Shown here: positions 25,495 to 37,310 of the stretch, piece by piece
How positions within the stretch are numbered: position 1 is the first letter of the stretch
Layout: every line of letters begins with the position of its first letter
Source of the DNA: Micrasema longulum
Lineage: Eukaryota; Arthropoda; Insecta; Trichoptera; Brachycentridae
Direction of reading: 5' to 3'
Length of the DNA: 64,000 nt
Assembly: GCA_022494885.1 (NCBI GenBank)
Contig: JAGVSM010001307.1
Span: 124,001 to 188,000 of the forward strand
The notes under the pieces: model-generated
Told to the model about the DNA's origin: nothing
The model's input: only the letters and a program-made list of their open reading frames with translations
The model's database searches: none
Program-made: the position numbers and the translations under genes

Positions 25495-25998
25495 CTATAG
25501 TCCTTAAAATATAGCTTGGTTAAAATGACAGATGCCAAACTAATGTCATAAAACATGATTACTGATCATGTACCGATCAAATCGATTTTTTAAAGTTTTT
25601 TTCATTCAAACATGAAACTCTGTTTCTGAAAATTGATTTAAAAACGCAAAAAAAGCATATTATAGTGTGTTTAAGACAATTATTTACTAAAAAAAAAATA
25701 GACATTAAGTAAATACTTTTTTTCATGAACAAATGAATTATTTTTTATTAGATCAATTTGTCCATCTCTAATATTTTTGCAAAATGATGTAACCTTGTAA
25801 GAATGTCATTAATAATTAAGTTTATTTAAGTTTTAAAGCTGATTTTATATAATTATGTTGATTTATATGTCAAGCATTGACGAATACGAATGATTTTTCA
25901 TACGTCAATATAAATCACTCCTTAGACATTACTACAAAGTTATATCGTCACTTTTCCTGACAACTGTCATTCTAATCAAGCTATATTTTAAGGACTAA
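25495..25998. repeat. MITE family with CTATAGTCCTTAAAATATAG ends, copy 2
   Basis: Same termini and interior as the copies at 7412 and 33215. It begins only eight bases after the pogo relic that ends at 25486. Confidence 0.7.
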
Positions 25999-25999
25999 A

Positions 26000-27310
26000 A
26001 GTATTGGTTAGAAAATAATTTATAGATAGGAGCCAACATGTCTCTTATTCTTAGAGGTGGGGGGGGGGTCAGTGCTATGCTTTAAGCTCCTGACGTCACT
26101 GCGACCTGTGAAGATCTATTGTGACGGCCAGCCAACGTATCTCTCATATTTATATAAATACTTAAAACTTAAGTATTTATTAGTCAAAGACAAATTCACA
26201 CTTAATAATGATACTTTTCATAGGGACCGATGAACATATAGTGGTGAAGATGTAAGTCAGTTTAAGGAACTTCACATATCTGTTAGTTGGGTAATTGTAA
26301 ATGACACATTGCAAGACATTCTTCCTATCCGTATATCGAGACTTCACAGAAAAAATCTGTTAAATTGTTCGAAAAATTGACTACAAAACTCGTAAAATAA
26401 TAATACAAAAATAATAAATATTGATTCTGTGAAATCACAATGATACGGGTGCCATTTAAAGCGCAATATAATAAATTTAAGATAGTTGCAGTTTGCGATG
26501 GTTTCTCAGAACAACAAAAACTAAATGTGTACAAATGCGACAGTGATACCGATGATCTCCATGCTTAAAAGCGGACGTTAAACTTATAAATAAGATACAT
26601 TAATAATTGATTATTAACACTTAAAAATATTTTAATTAAAACCTATCTATTTTTGGTTAACCATTAAGTAAATAGAAGAAGATAATAAGCGTGAGTTTAA
26701 GAAACATCAACAAGAGTTTTAAACATTCACGTTCTCTCAAAGAACGGTATGCCGTTTATTTATTAACTTAACCTAATCAAATATGATATTATTTTCATCA
26801 ACAATGATTATTGATTTTTCTTGCGACTAAATTCAATAAATTACTAGATAATAATACAAATTAGGCGAAGAGGGAAGTCATAGATAAACAGTCCAGTATT
26901 TGCAAAAAAATTGAATTTGGTTCCAAATTCAACAATGGAAAACTAACCTTGCAAACTAAATAATTTAAAAACAGATTACCATAGAAAGTCATTTGCATCA
27001 TGGTAATCGCATTTCATTGTCAAAGTAAATTTTCGAATGCAATAAATATTTTATAACATCAATAACAGTGCATCAGATAGGGGAAGAGTTAAAATGGAAT
27101 ATTTAAGACATTAATTACAAAATAAATATTACATTATCAACAAATCCTACCAACCTTTCAACCGACACAGTGGAAACAAACGAAGCTATGTCTTCGGACT
27201 CAGAGGTATGTACACTCGCACGCTCGAACAATTCACTAACTCACGGGGAAATAGTTTGACAAAGTAATACTAGATAATATAAGCTACAGCGCGTGACTCG
27301 GCAGGGTGGG
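26000..27310. other. Csp downstream region
   Basis: Contains a G homopolymer near 26058 and AT-rich sequence that should include the Csp 3' UTR on the minus strand. No clear polyadenylation hexamer close to the stop was identified. Confidence 0.4.
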
Positions 27311-27311
27311 C

Positions 27312-27926
27312 TTATTTGGGTATGCCGTAGTTGACCCCACCTGTGTTGAGGCTAGTGCTCTCGGAGGCGCCGGCGCCGCCGGGCGGGGGCATGGCGATGG
27401 GCACGCTGGCGGCGTCGGGCGGCGCGGGGCGCTGGCCGCCGCCGGGCTGCGCCGTCACCGCCACGCCGTCCGAGTCGTCGCGCTCCAGCGTGTGGTAGTC
27501 GCCGGCCTCCTCCGGCGTGCGCGGCTTGCACTTGCCGCAGCAGCAGTTGAAGCAGCAGAACAGGCAGCAGCAGAAGTAGCAGCCGGTCAGAACGCCGCAG
27601 CAGATAAACAATGCCTTGCACCACGTCGAAGTCACCATAAAGTACGCGTTTACGTTCTCCTCTCCGAACTGCTCGGCGATGTACAGACCCAGAGAACCGT
27701 AATTATCGTATATATTACGCTTTGTGGGGTCGCTCAGAATCGTACGCGCCCGATTGATATCTTTAAACTTTTCAGAAGCCTCTGGATTATTCGGATTTTT
27801 ATCCGGATGGTATTTCAAAGCCAATTTTCTATACGTCTTCTTGACATCGTCTTGATTAGCTGTCTTCGGAAGCGCTAGTATTTGGTACAGGCTGTCCCCG
27901 GACGTTGACAACTTTCTTTTATCCAT
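27312..27926 (-). CDS. Csp: Cysteine string protein (DNAJC5-type DnaJ co-chaperone)
   Basis: Seen: one uninterrupted 204-codon frame. A J domain spans about residues 13-79 with the HPD tripeptide at 40-42 (YHPDKN), followed by the linker (about 80-100) typical of CSP. The cysteine string lies at 103-133, with 13 cysteines in 31 residues, and the Pro/Gly/Ala-rich tail ends in GIPK. Family knowledge: CSP is palmitoylated on the cysteine string, sits on synaptic and secretory vesicles, and uses its J domain to stimulate Hsc70 ATPase in a SNARE-chaperoning complex. The Ser/Thr cluster after KRK (residues 3-9) resembles the N-terminal kinase site of the family. The start is the ATG preceded by CGAAA, with in-frame homology from residue 1. 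Length is close to the usual 195-250 aa. Odd points: no intron interrupts the coding region, and the 3' half (about 27340-27620) is strikingly GC-rich while the 5' half is not. Alternative C-terminal exons cannot be excluded. Confidence 0.95.
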   Translation of the reverse strand: MDKRKLSTSGDSLYQILALPKTANQDDVKKTYRKLALKYHPDKNPNNPEASEKFKDINRARTILSDPTKRNIYDNYGSLGLYIAEQFGEENVNAYFMVTSTWCKALFICCGVLTGCYFCCCLFCCFNCCCGKCKPRTPEEAGDYHTLERDDSDGVAVTAQPGGGQRPAPPDAASVPIAMPPPGGAGASESTSLNTGGVNYGIPK

Positions 27927-28448
27927 TTTCGAGGGGCTTTTGGACGATTTAACTGGGTGTGACTAATTTGTTTCACAAAAAATATGTTGCGAACGGGCGT
28001 AACAATCAAAAGCGAAACAGAGAACCAGAGATTTCGAGAACTGCAGCAACTCGAAAAGACGATTGTGAATCTACAATCTACGCACTGAAGTTCGTCATAT
28101 TGGTAAACTTGCTCCAAAACTCAAAAATTAAAAACTTAAAACTTATTAAATAATTAAAACTGCTAATAATATACGTAATTCATTTTAAATCGCAATGTTA
28201 AAACAAACAAAAAAATTAATAGATTTCATCCGTGAGATTTCAAAATAGTGTAATTGGGCGATTCTAATAATCAATCTGACATTTGGATGTTTCTGAACAA
28301 TGTCATTATATTGATTTTTGAGACATTTAACACGATTTGTTTTGGCATTGAGCTCATGAGCTTTGGAAGTATAATGCATAATTATGGATATTATTATTAT
28401 AATTCTATGTGCATTTACTATATTTATTTTAAAATTTCATCATCATTA

Positions 28449-28560
28449 CCATATCCATATCCATATCCATATCCATATCCAAAGGTGCATAGGGCACTGA
28501 ATTTGTACATTGGTAGTAGCGTATTTCGATATTTTTTGTTACCTACATGAAAATAAAGGT
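28449..28560 (-). repeat. Hexanucleotide microsatellite (CATATC)n joined to a SINE B tail
   Basis: Five to six CATATC units at about 28449-28481 directly precede GGTGCATAGGGCACTGAATT, the tail of SINE family B in reverse. The microsatellite is probably an expanded SINE 3' tail. Confidence 0.6.
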
Positions 28561-28689
28561 AAAATGATCTGTAATCAAAATAATAATCACCATCATTTTT
28601 CATTACCTCCACTCGATTGTACTTAAGGCACTGTTTTGATACATAATAGCAGTGTATCTTTCTTAGAAGGAGTATTACAGTGTAAAAAC

Positions 28690-30275
28690 TTTAGAATTAA
28701 GAATAGTCCAGAAACCGCATACGTATATCAAACAGAAGGCGACAAAACTACTCATAAATGAGTAGGTTTACGTTTTGACCCATTAGTTTCTTTGTAGACG
28801 TCGCTCAGTACGCAATTCCTGATTCGAATTCAACTACTTTGACTTTGATATTATAACTTTCAGAGTACCAGGTCCGAAGGACCCCTTGCTCTTTCATATG
28901 AGTGGTGAATTCAACTATGCCGTGTTGTGTCTTTTTAAAGTTTAGAAATACTGCTAGGATCTTAAAGAAACAGGATGGGATCACATTTCATGTGTAATTA
29001 GCAAATGAATGTGAGAGTAGCAAATGCATGACTTAAAAATTGAATTATTTTTCCATCTGTCAGACTGTCGAAGAAACAAAATGGACATTTCGTTAGTGTT
29101 GCCAGGGTAGTATTTTTTTTACCCTGCTTTGATCATTTTATGAGAGAACTAATGAAAATTGGACCTCGGATTACACAACTCTGTGGTGGACATTTGACCG
29201 ACATTATCTTTAAAACATCAAATATTATTTAAAACATTTAAGTTTGTAAGTGAAAATTCTTGATGGAAGTTCATTGTAATTTATTATATAAATAAAACAC
29301 GAGTGATACTTTAATCCACAAATTTGAAATATCCAGTGACCGGTTTCATCGCTTTCGCAACATCTTCGAGACTGGTATCTTTATTAAAAAGTTAAATGTA
29401 TTTATACAGAACAGAGGTAAGGATACATAATTCAAAGTTATATGTAAGTAAATTAAATAAAGTTATTTTTATCTTAAGGACCATTATCAACAAATTTTCT
29501 ATGGGTTAACTAATGAATGGATATAATGCTATTTTAATGAGTTTAAGTATTTTATTTTATTTTTGGTGTCTCATCAATGTAAAAATAATTCATATTGCAC
29601 CCAAAGGCCATAAACTTGACAAATTAGAAATTCTCGAAAGCAATAGATTAAAAAATAAACCCGACGTAAAATTACTTAATGAACAGATAACACATGTGCA
29701 TTCTTCATTACTTTACCCATTACCCATAAATAATAATAATAATAGTTAACCCATAGAAAATTTGTCGATAATGATCCTTAAGATAAAAATAACTTTATTT
29801 AACTTACTTACATATAACTGAGTATATATCCACTAATATAAACTATTCTTCTAACTCGTCTGATCATGTCACTCATGTCGAAACCGATCACTGTAAATTG
29901 TGGATTCATCACTATTATAATAAATATTATTTAACTTGATATAAAAATATCCGTTTTATGTAAAATAAAATTTGTTTTATATTAAAAGTTCAAAGTTCAT
30001 TAATTCAACTACTCTTATTAAATGACCCTTTACTTATCTACTCTGTTGTGTCAATCAATATTTCCACGTGCGCAATAAAATTTTAGAGAAATTAACAGAT
30101 TGCTTATTTTTACCTTACATTTGTGTTATGATTATATTTTTTCCCATCGTGCAACATTACGCGGCGACATCACGAATGCGCGCGGTGAAAGTAGGGCATA
30201 GTGGGGGAATTTTTGGCACAGTTCGATGTATTCAAATATGATTCTACGCTCCTTCTGGACTATTCCTATTCTATG
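28690..30275. mobile_element. Foldback DNA transposon (family E) with 8-bp target duplication GTAAAAAC
   Basis: The left end TTTAGAATTAAGAATAGTCC and the right end GGACTATTCCTATTCTATG are inverted, and GTAAAAAC occurs directly on both sides (28682-28689 and 30276-30283). Subterminal sequence is shared with the copies at 3380-4065, 4500-5595 and 53989-54610. Inside is a nested foldback (about 29273-29930) and a 78-codon frame (29513-29749). No transposase was recognised. Eight-bp duplications fit hAT or P superfamily. Confidence 0.75.
29513..29749 (+). mobile_element. 78-codon frame in the spacer of a foldback; possible Penelope-like or LINE C-terminus
   Basis: The frame lies between two 65-bp inverted arms (about 29450-29515 and 29747-29815). 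The segment KGHKLDKLEILESNR ... LLNEQ ... SSLLYPL resembles the short C-terminal tail common in insect Penelope-like or other reverse transcriptases. The N-terminal third is hydrophobic. The match is by eye only. Confidence 0.3.
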
Positions 30276-30575
30276 GTAAAAACATTTTATAAAAGTAAGT
30301 GATTAAAAGATAACACTCTCTATATATTGATTTATTTTTAAATATTTTTTTTATTGTATGTAATTTCATTTTTCCTTAAATTATTTTCACTTTTGATTTT
30401 ATACATCTTTTATTTTTTATTTATTTTATTTTGTTTTAGTGCTAGTTCGAGTTTAACTTTTTTTTAAATAGCTTCTAAACCATAAATATCAGATGTGATG
30501 CTATGCAGAAACATGCCATCGTGTGTGATGAAAAAATGCCTTAATTGCACTCCAGCTGAGAAAAAAAATTAGATA

Positions 30576-31023
30576 CAGTAGTCCCTGTAATCCGAATGCA
30601 CTATGAACTAAACCTCCGAAATCCGAACCATAGCACCGGGCGAAGGGTGAGGGAGTCAAAGAACTAAAGCTGCCCCAAAGCCTTATTGTTACTCAACAAT
30701 ACTCCTGGCCATCCAAATTGCACCGATTGGATGAGTGATGATGGACAAATTACACCTATGTTTCTTCTTCCAAACTATACTCCACTCATGCAGCCCATGT
30801 ATTCAAATGTTATTCAGGCGGTGAAAAATTTGATATCGCAGGAAACACCCTTTAAAAATTTTGGTGAAGAAAATAGCATCAGATTATATATTCTCAGAAA
30901 TAAATCTTATTGATGAACAATATGCAAAAAGTTTATTTTATTTTTAAACATTCCAATAATCCCCAAATTTGTTAAATCAAACAGGCTCGGATTTGAATTG
31001 TTTGGATTATAGAGACTTTACTG
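30576..31023 (+). mobile_element. pogo-type transposon, internally deleted
   Basis: CAGTAGTCCCTGTAATCC at 30576 and the inverted end CAGTAAAGTCTCTATAATCC (complement, ending at 31023) enclose 448 bp. The frame 30686-30913 keeps the DDE block of the jerky/Tigger group: LLNNTPGHPN, DDGQITPMFLLPNYTPLMQP and SNVIQAVKN. The D of the DNAPGHP motif is N here. Same family as the copy at 24277-25486. Confidence 0.72.
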
Positions 31024-31096
31024 AATATTGTTACAATCCAATTTATGGAAAAAGTAGATAACAAGCTATATTTTTAAGCACATTAAAAAAAAAATA

Positions 31097-31146
31097 CAGC
31101 TGCCAGCTAGGTGCCAGCTAGGCTAGGCAGCTAGCTACCAGCTAGG
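31097..31146 (+). repeat. GCCAGCTAGG short repeat cluster
   Basis: CAGCTGCCAGCTAGGTGCC, then AGCTAGGC units in irregular tandem order, with AGCT palindromes. Confidence 0.6.
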
Positions 31147-31284
31147 CCATCCTTTCTATGGTGACCAAAAAAACAAAATAAGTTTTTAATGCAAAATATG
31201 AGACAAGCCACATTGATTGGTGTATTTAATTTTTAAAATTGACCAATTGACTGCTTGCATTCAATACCGCGAATGAATCATCCC

Positions 31285-31340
31285 CCGCATATATCCCTAA
31301 ATACCGCATATATCCCTAAATACCGCATATATCCCTAAAT
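31285..31340 (+). repeat. Tandem repeat, 19-bp unit, three copies
   Basis: CCGCATATATCCCTAAATA is repeated three times with no mismatch. Flanked upstream by a GCTAG-rich cluster (31097-31146). Confidence 0.85.
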
Positions 31341-31876
31341 CCAGTACAGCAGATAAGACGTATTCGATTTGCATAGAGGCAATACAGCAAAAAATGGGCC
31401 ATGCGTAACAACCAGTTTAACAGCCACAATTAACCTGATATAGAAGAACATGATAAGAAAAATAGATTTTTTAGTATAAATCAATGACACAAAATTAGCT
31501 CATTTAAATTTATGTATCTTTTTTTATCAGGCATGTCTGCGACAGCTAATGTACAGGCACCTTTATTTATTAATATATACGCCCAATGTGCTATTTAAGA
31601 ACATATTTATCCATAGAAAATTATTATAAAAAAAGTAGAAAGACTCGATGGTATATAGTAGACTTTGTGGGAGTGGAAGCGGGAGAGAGGTGTTTATGAT
31701 TGAATTTGATTCAGTGATTGTTTGAAAGAAGACAACTTTTTACCAAAGAAATTAAGACTGGTATGTTTGTTGGCAGAACTTGGCAGGTTTAATAGTTCTA
31801 CATTATCTCAGTTAAGAGCGAAGAAGTTTTAAGACACTAGTTTTACTCTACTTTTTAGGTCATAAACATACCGTAG

Positions 31877-31967
31877 AATGGTACAGTAATTATTATATTA
31901 AAAAAAAAACAATGGTACAGTAATTATTATATTTAAAAAAAACAATGGTACAGTAATTATTATATTT
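31877..31967 (+). repeat. Tandem repeat, about 34-bp unit, 2.7 copies
   Basis: AATGGTACAGTAATTATTAT followed by a short A-run is repeated almost exactly; only the A-run length varies. Confidence 0.8.
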
Positions 31968-32441
31968 ATTCAACTCTTCAACACTAATATTTATATTTGT
32001 AGGTACTTTATTTACAAAAAAATATTAGTGCGGTTATGAAAAAAAGTAAAAAAAATGCTTACTAAAATAATCATGAAAAACACAATCATACATTACTAAT
32101 TTATTCCAAAGTACACATAAATTTGAGTAATTTTGCTAACATAAATGGACTTGAGTTTTGACAGCTGTAATTGTCAATTCGTTTAGTGTTTAGCTCCAGT
32201 AATTTTGCCATATTTGTGTGTTTTTGTGATTGTTTCCAAAGTTTTTTAATGGTTGCTGGTAAAGGAGTACTTCCCAGATAAGCTGAATCTATCTTTATTT
32301 TATTATTTTGATCTTAATTTAAGTTTTTAAATTTCATACTGAAGTTTTCAGTTTCAGTAGTAAATTGCAACAATAACTTTTTCGTTTTTTTCACTTTGTT
32401 CTACAATTTTATAGTTTCAAATAATTGAATTTTGTGGGAAT

Positions 32442-32999
32442 ATGGAGAGGTTAAAAACGCGAGGCGAGGAACCTCCCGATATCTCCTCTGCATCTTCATC
32501 AAACACTTCATTATCCTTTTCCCCAATTTTAACAAATAAAGTAAGAAAACTATACAAAAATGATGCTGTCAAAAATATTCAAAATAATACCTCAAACATT
32601 TTAACCCCTATTTCTCAGTTATCTTATCTATCAAACCAACCTTCATCTTCAGATTCAGTAGATATTATCATTAACAAGTATACAGAGAGAGACAGTGGAC
32701 CTTTCTGTGTTTTTGTCCAAAAATATGTTCCTCCTAACTCATCTTTTCCATTAAATGTCATCGAACTTGGTAAACTCCCGCATTCCCTTAATATTTCCAA
32801 TATCATACCTCGTGTGGGAATAAAATCTATTGGCCGAAACCGCGTATCTGTACAATTTGTCGACTTTTTAGCGGCAAACGCTTTTTTAGATGATAATCGT
32901 TTGGAAACACACGGGCATAAATTGTTTATTCCTTTGGAGTGGACTCATGAAAAGGTAATTAAAAATGTTGAATTGCCAAATGACACTGGACTAATGTGA
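32442..32999 (+). mobile_element. LINE ORF1 (gag-like nucleic-acid-binding protein), 5' part of a truncated non-LTR retrotransposon
   Basis: Open frame of 185 codons. The N-terminal 90 residues are Ser/Asn-rich and disordered. The second half, GPFCVFVQKY ... NVIELGKLPH ... VGIKSIGRNRVSVQFVDFLAANAFLDD ... HKLFIPLEW, follows the conserved RRM-like core of insect Jockey/X-element type ORF1 proteins. The frame stops where the GVIRGV motif and the CCHC knuckles should follow, and no ORF2 reverse transcriptase is found after it, so the copy is 3'-truncated. An upstream stretch from about 32150 may be its 5' UTR. Absence of internal stops suggests it is young or retained. Confidence 0.65.
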
Positions 33000-33214
33000 A
33001 TGAAAATTTAACAAAGGTATATACTCGTATTTCAAAGTTGATTGTCTAGAAATATTAAAAAATATATATTTATGTGGGAAAGGAAAACAGAGGTAAGCCC
33101 AAAATCATCACTTTTTAGAAGGTTTATACAACTTCTATCTTTTTGTTAGATTTCCACAGATTATAATTTTAGAATAATCTTATTTTATATTAAGTGCATC
33201 CTATATAATAGGGA

Positions 33215-33778
33215 CTTATAGTCCTTAAAATGTAGTTTGATTAAAATGACAGCTGCCAAACTAATGTCAATAGTGATGGGAAATTATTGATCACTGATCA
33301 CTGATCATGTACCGATCAAATCGATTTTATCAGTTTTTTCATGCAAACATGAAACTCTGTTTCCGAAAATTGATATAAAAACGCAAAAACAATCCTATTA
33401 CAGTGTGTTTAAGACAATTATTCACCAAACATTAAGACATTTATACTTTTTTCATGAACAACATAGAATGAATTATTTTTTATTCGATCAATTTACATTG
33501 ATCAATTTGTCCCGTCTCTAACATTTTTGAAAAATGATGTAACATTGTAAGAATGTCATTAATAATTAGGTTTATTTAAGTTTTTTTGAGTTTTAAAGCT
33601 GATTTTATATAATTATGTTGATTTATATGTCAAGCATTGTACAAAAAAAAAAAATTAACATACCAGATACGAACGATTTTTGGTGTGCCAATATAAATCA
33701 TTCCTTAGACGTCACTACAAAGTCTTCACTTTTGCTGACAGCTGTCATTCTAATCAAGTTATATTTTAAGGACTATAG
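33215..33778. repeat. MITE family with CTATAGTCCTTAAAATATAG ends, copy 3
   Basis: Longest copy, both 37-bp inverted ends present. It directly abuts the mariner derivative starting at 33779. Confidence 0.7.
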
Positions 33779-34616
33779 ATAAGTTCTCGCTGTTTCCCGA
33801 CAGATGGTGTTATCTGAGCCTTTTTCATTGGGTAATACTACAGCCAACTTCATCGTGAAGCTCACCATTAGGCTTGAAATGACAGTATATGTTATTCTGC
33901 TGAAGTGTAAATCACCTAATTTTTCATAGCGGTAAACATGTCGAATTTTGTGCCATAAAAAAAGTATTTGGGGGAATTTTACTGCATTATTTTTTTCCAA
34001 ATAAATTTGCAGCTGAAGCACATCTTGAAGAATTCTTGTGAAGACTTATGGTGACTATGCTCTGTCGGAACATCACTGAACATCATCATCATCTCTGTTC
34101 TGCACTATGATCAGCTGGGTGTAGTGTATTATGAGCTCCTCAAACCCGACGAAACCATAATGGGAGATCGCTATTGGCTACAATGATGCGTTTCAGCTGA
34201 GCATTGAAGGAAAAACAGCCACAATATGAGGAGAAACACGACAAAGTAATTTTGCAGCATGACAACGCTCGGCCACATGCCGCAAGGCCAGTCAAAACAT
34301 ACTTAGAAACACTCAAATGGGAATTCCTACTCCACCCGCTGTATTCACCGGACGTTGCTCTTTTGGTTACCACTCGTTCCAATCGATGAATCATGGCCTG
34401 GTTAAGCGGGACATCCATTTTTATGAAGATGCCCAAAAATGGCTCAATTCATGGAAATCCTCAAAAGATGAGTCGTTCTTTCGAGATGGTGATCGTATGC
34501 TGCCAGAAAGAGGGGAGAAAGCAGTCGCTAGCGATGGACAATACTATCAACGACATGTTCTTTACTAATTAAAACAAATATAGCATTAATTTTCACAAAA
34601 AACCGTCGGAACTTAT
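33779..34616 (+). mobile_element. mariner (DD34D) deletion derivative
   Basis: ATAAGTTC at 33779 and its inverted copy ending at 34616 form the degenerate termini. The C-terminal half of a mariner transposase remains at about 34204-34565: HDNARPHAARPVKTYLETL, HPLYSPD, then in another frame YHSFQSMNHGL, DIHFYEDAQKWLNSW and the terminal RMLPERGEKAVASDGQYYQ. The last catalytic Asp is replaced (GYH for DYH) and a frameshift separates the blocks. At about 840 bp it lacks roughly 450 bp of the usual N-terminal half. It abuts a MITE that ends at 33778. Confidence 0.8.
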
Positions 34617-34654
34617 TTAAGTCCACAATAAATGTGTATGAAATCCTCAACTTT

Positions 34655-35035
34655 TATTTTCCGTGCCTGGGTGCATAAGAATACAGTTCTGTGTGAAATA
34701 GAACGAAAATTCCAGAAGAGTGTTTTTGGCTTGTTTTCTACTCTCCAGCAAATCCCGCAAAGGAAATTGAGTGGAGATAAGTCTGCTTCATGGCTTACTG
34801 GTTGGTGCGTTTGCCTACAGCGCCTGAATTCCAAGGTTCGATTCCCGGCAATGCCGATGAAAAATACCTATATGATAGGTGATTTTTTTTGCAATTTTTC
34901 ATAGCCCTTGCGCTGACACCTGAAGTGTAAGACTCATTGATTATCTCTCATTCATGTAACATACAATCAAACTGCGCTGAATTTCGTTTACAAATTCAGT
35001 TCTCTATGCATCATGAGGTGAAATTTTTTCTATTT
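34655..35035 (+). repeat. tRNA-derived SINE, family B
   Basis: Same leader (ATAAGAATACAGTTCTGTG), A-box region GGCTTACTGGTTGGTGCG and B-box GGTTCGATTCCC, then the body with CACCTGAAGTGTAAGACTC. Parallel to the copy at 15000. Confidence 0.6.
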
Positions 35036-35039
35036 CATT

Positions 35040-36990
35040 TTCTAAACATTACTTAATTTTCAGATGTACTTAAACTTATACTATTAACCTAGCAAGTAAA
35101 AAATATTAAAACAAAAAACAAATTTAGCATCTGTGAGAACTTTTTTGCCTATTGGAATATGTAACAAAATGTATACAATTAAAAAAGATCGAAATACCTG
35201 TCGGTGGCAGATGGAGGAGATATGCATTTTCAAACATAGGCAGATTGGTATATGGTACAGTGTATAGTGGGTAAAGGAGGAAAGGACAATACTGTCTTGT
35301 TCCAGCTTCGGACCTGTTGTCTTGGATAAGATAATGGACTGAGACATTGTCCTAGAGATAGACAGGCAGGCTAAGCCCGCAGGATAATAACTTACCCCAG
35401 CCATCGCGCGCGTCATTGTGTATTAATTTCCAAAGCATTCTGCATTTAAACCACGGTCAAATTGCTGTATTGTCCCACTGCCCTGTCCCGAGCAATTGAG
35501 GCTATTTATGGAGATGGGACAAGACAGTATTGTCCGATCTATTGTATTGTCATATGTACACATTTAATATATTAAAGAGAACATTTTACTTAATATATTA
35601 TACATTACAATATATGTAATTAATTGTTGAAGGAGCTTTTGTAGTAAATCAGTAGAGAAAATATTTCGAGGACATGCAAGGATTGGACTTCACATAAAGT
35701 AAGAAAATATATTCCATTTCTTTTATTATAGTCGTTCACATGCAGAATGAGTGTTTTTGGGTTACCATGCCATGTGTCGTTAGCACTGTTTGTGTTGATG
35801 TTGGTGCTAGCGTGGTGATGAAACGTAGAAAAAGAGTTTGGCATAGAAAGAAACCCAGAAAAACTAATTATGCATTAGAAAATACAGTTTGATCAACAAA
35901 AATCTTACAAACAGCCACATACAAGTAAAAAAAGATGGCCCTAAGAGAATTCCATTTTTTTATCGTAGAATGAATTAAGATATAATAAATATATTATAGC
36001 CCGTAAATTGCTAGAAAATGTTTAAATTGGAAACACAATCTAATGAGATAAATAACAGTTATTTGAAAAAAATACATTATTCACAATTTTAAAGCATATA
36101 AATGAAGGGGGACCCAAGGAAATCACATTTTTTATTAATGTGTGCAAATTAGAAACTTTTAAAATATTAATGCAATTCCCTTATTACATTTTGCAATAAA
36201 ATTAATTCATAGTTATAGATATTTATACACAAGCACTGATTTAAAAAAATTAACATTAAGATGTCAACTTAAGTTTTTAGATACATATTTCAATCTGAAA
36301 AACGTATTACACCTTCTGAAAATGAAAGGCGAATTACTCCAAAGGTAAGTGAACAGAATAATGAAAAAAATGTTATATTTTTCTCATTTTACAAAAATTA
36401 TATTTGGTAGACGATATTTAAGAGTTTCTTAGCAACATCTGTCAAATATCATACATAAGAGTTTTTCAAAGAAATATATGTCTATTATTGAAATAAGTTG
36501 TCATTCGAAGCATGTCCTCAAATCATAAGATTACAACGCATCTCTACGCTATAATTTGCTATTACATATTTCAAACCTACTTTTAAACACGAAGGACGTA
36601 TGAAAATATAAGCATTTTATGTTTGATCACAAACATTGACATATTAATACATATACACGCTCTATTGAGTAAAATATTTTAAAAATAAGTGACACAGAAA
36701 CGTACCCATAGTTACCGAGTTAGTGTATTTACACCAGGGCTGCATTCAACGAGTATGCATATACTGCCAAAAACTGGAGGATACTCATTTTTAGTATATA
36801 AAAAAATACTTTAAACATTTACCATCAACATTCATTTTTGGTGGATCCCAATCAGATTCTTTCTTTAAATTCTTAATAATTTCGACCCATTTATTTCTTT
36901 TTACTGGATTTTAGTGAGCGCAAAAATAATATTAACTAAAATTGATTATATTTTAAAAACGTATTCCTATATTGCATCCCCGCTAATAGA
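35040..36990. other. Noncoding stretch with retroposon pieces
   Basis: Fragments of repeat C (35190-35245) and of a GATGGGACAAGACAGTATTG block repeated in inverse form at 35280 and 35510. No gene recognised. Confidence 0.4.
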
Positions 36991-36994
36991 AAGA

Positions 36995-37310
36995 GTTTGT
37001 TTCGCAATTGCATCGCTAGGCGTAGTTTGACGTTTTCAAAAAATAATATTTTTATTTGAATAATTATTGTTTTAAGCTTTGTTCAACAATAATAATTATA
37101 ATTTGATAATTTCAATCGTGAACAAATATTTACCAATGAAAAGTTACACAATTATTTTCACGATGTTTATCCAAAAGGTCTTTCCAGCTTTGGTGACACA
37201 ATCAGACATTTTGATCTCGATTCTAAATGTCACGCCTGGCTGGCAGCTGAAGAATGACTAAATACAGGTTGGGCATGATTGAGTGTTTGGGCATGAGTTA
37301 AGTGTCGTCA
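36995..37310. repeat. Dispersed repeat shared with 17955-18260
   Basis: Second copy of the repeat described at 17955-18260. The block GAATAATTATTGTTTTAAGC is identical in both. Part of the first block, a TTTGACGTTT context, also recurs near 48500 in a Vps4 intron. Confidence 0.55.

Noticed and set aside
27352..27624. 90-codon minus-strand Leu/Arg-rich frame
   Set aside because: Alternative frame of the Csp cysteine-string and tail region, with low-complexity content only.
27306..27878. 190-codon plus-strand frame (Ala/Arg-rich)
   Set aside because: It is the antisense shadow of the GC-rich Csp coding region; composition explains it.
31285..31340. CRISPR-like array
   Set aside because: The three 19-bp units are direct tandem repeats with no spacers, in an animal genome.
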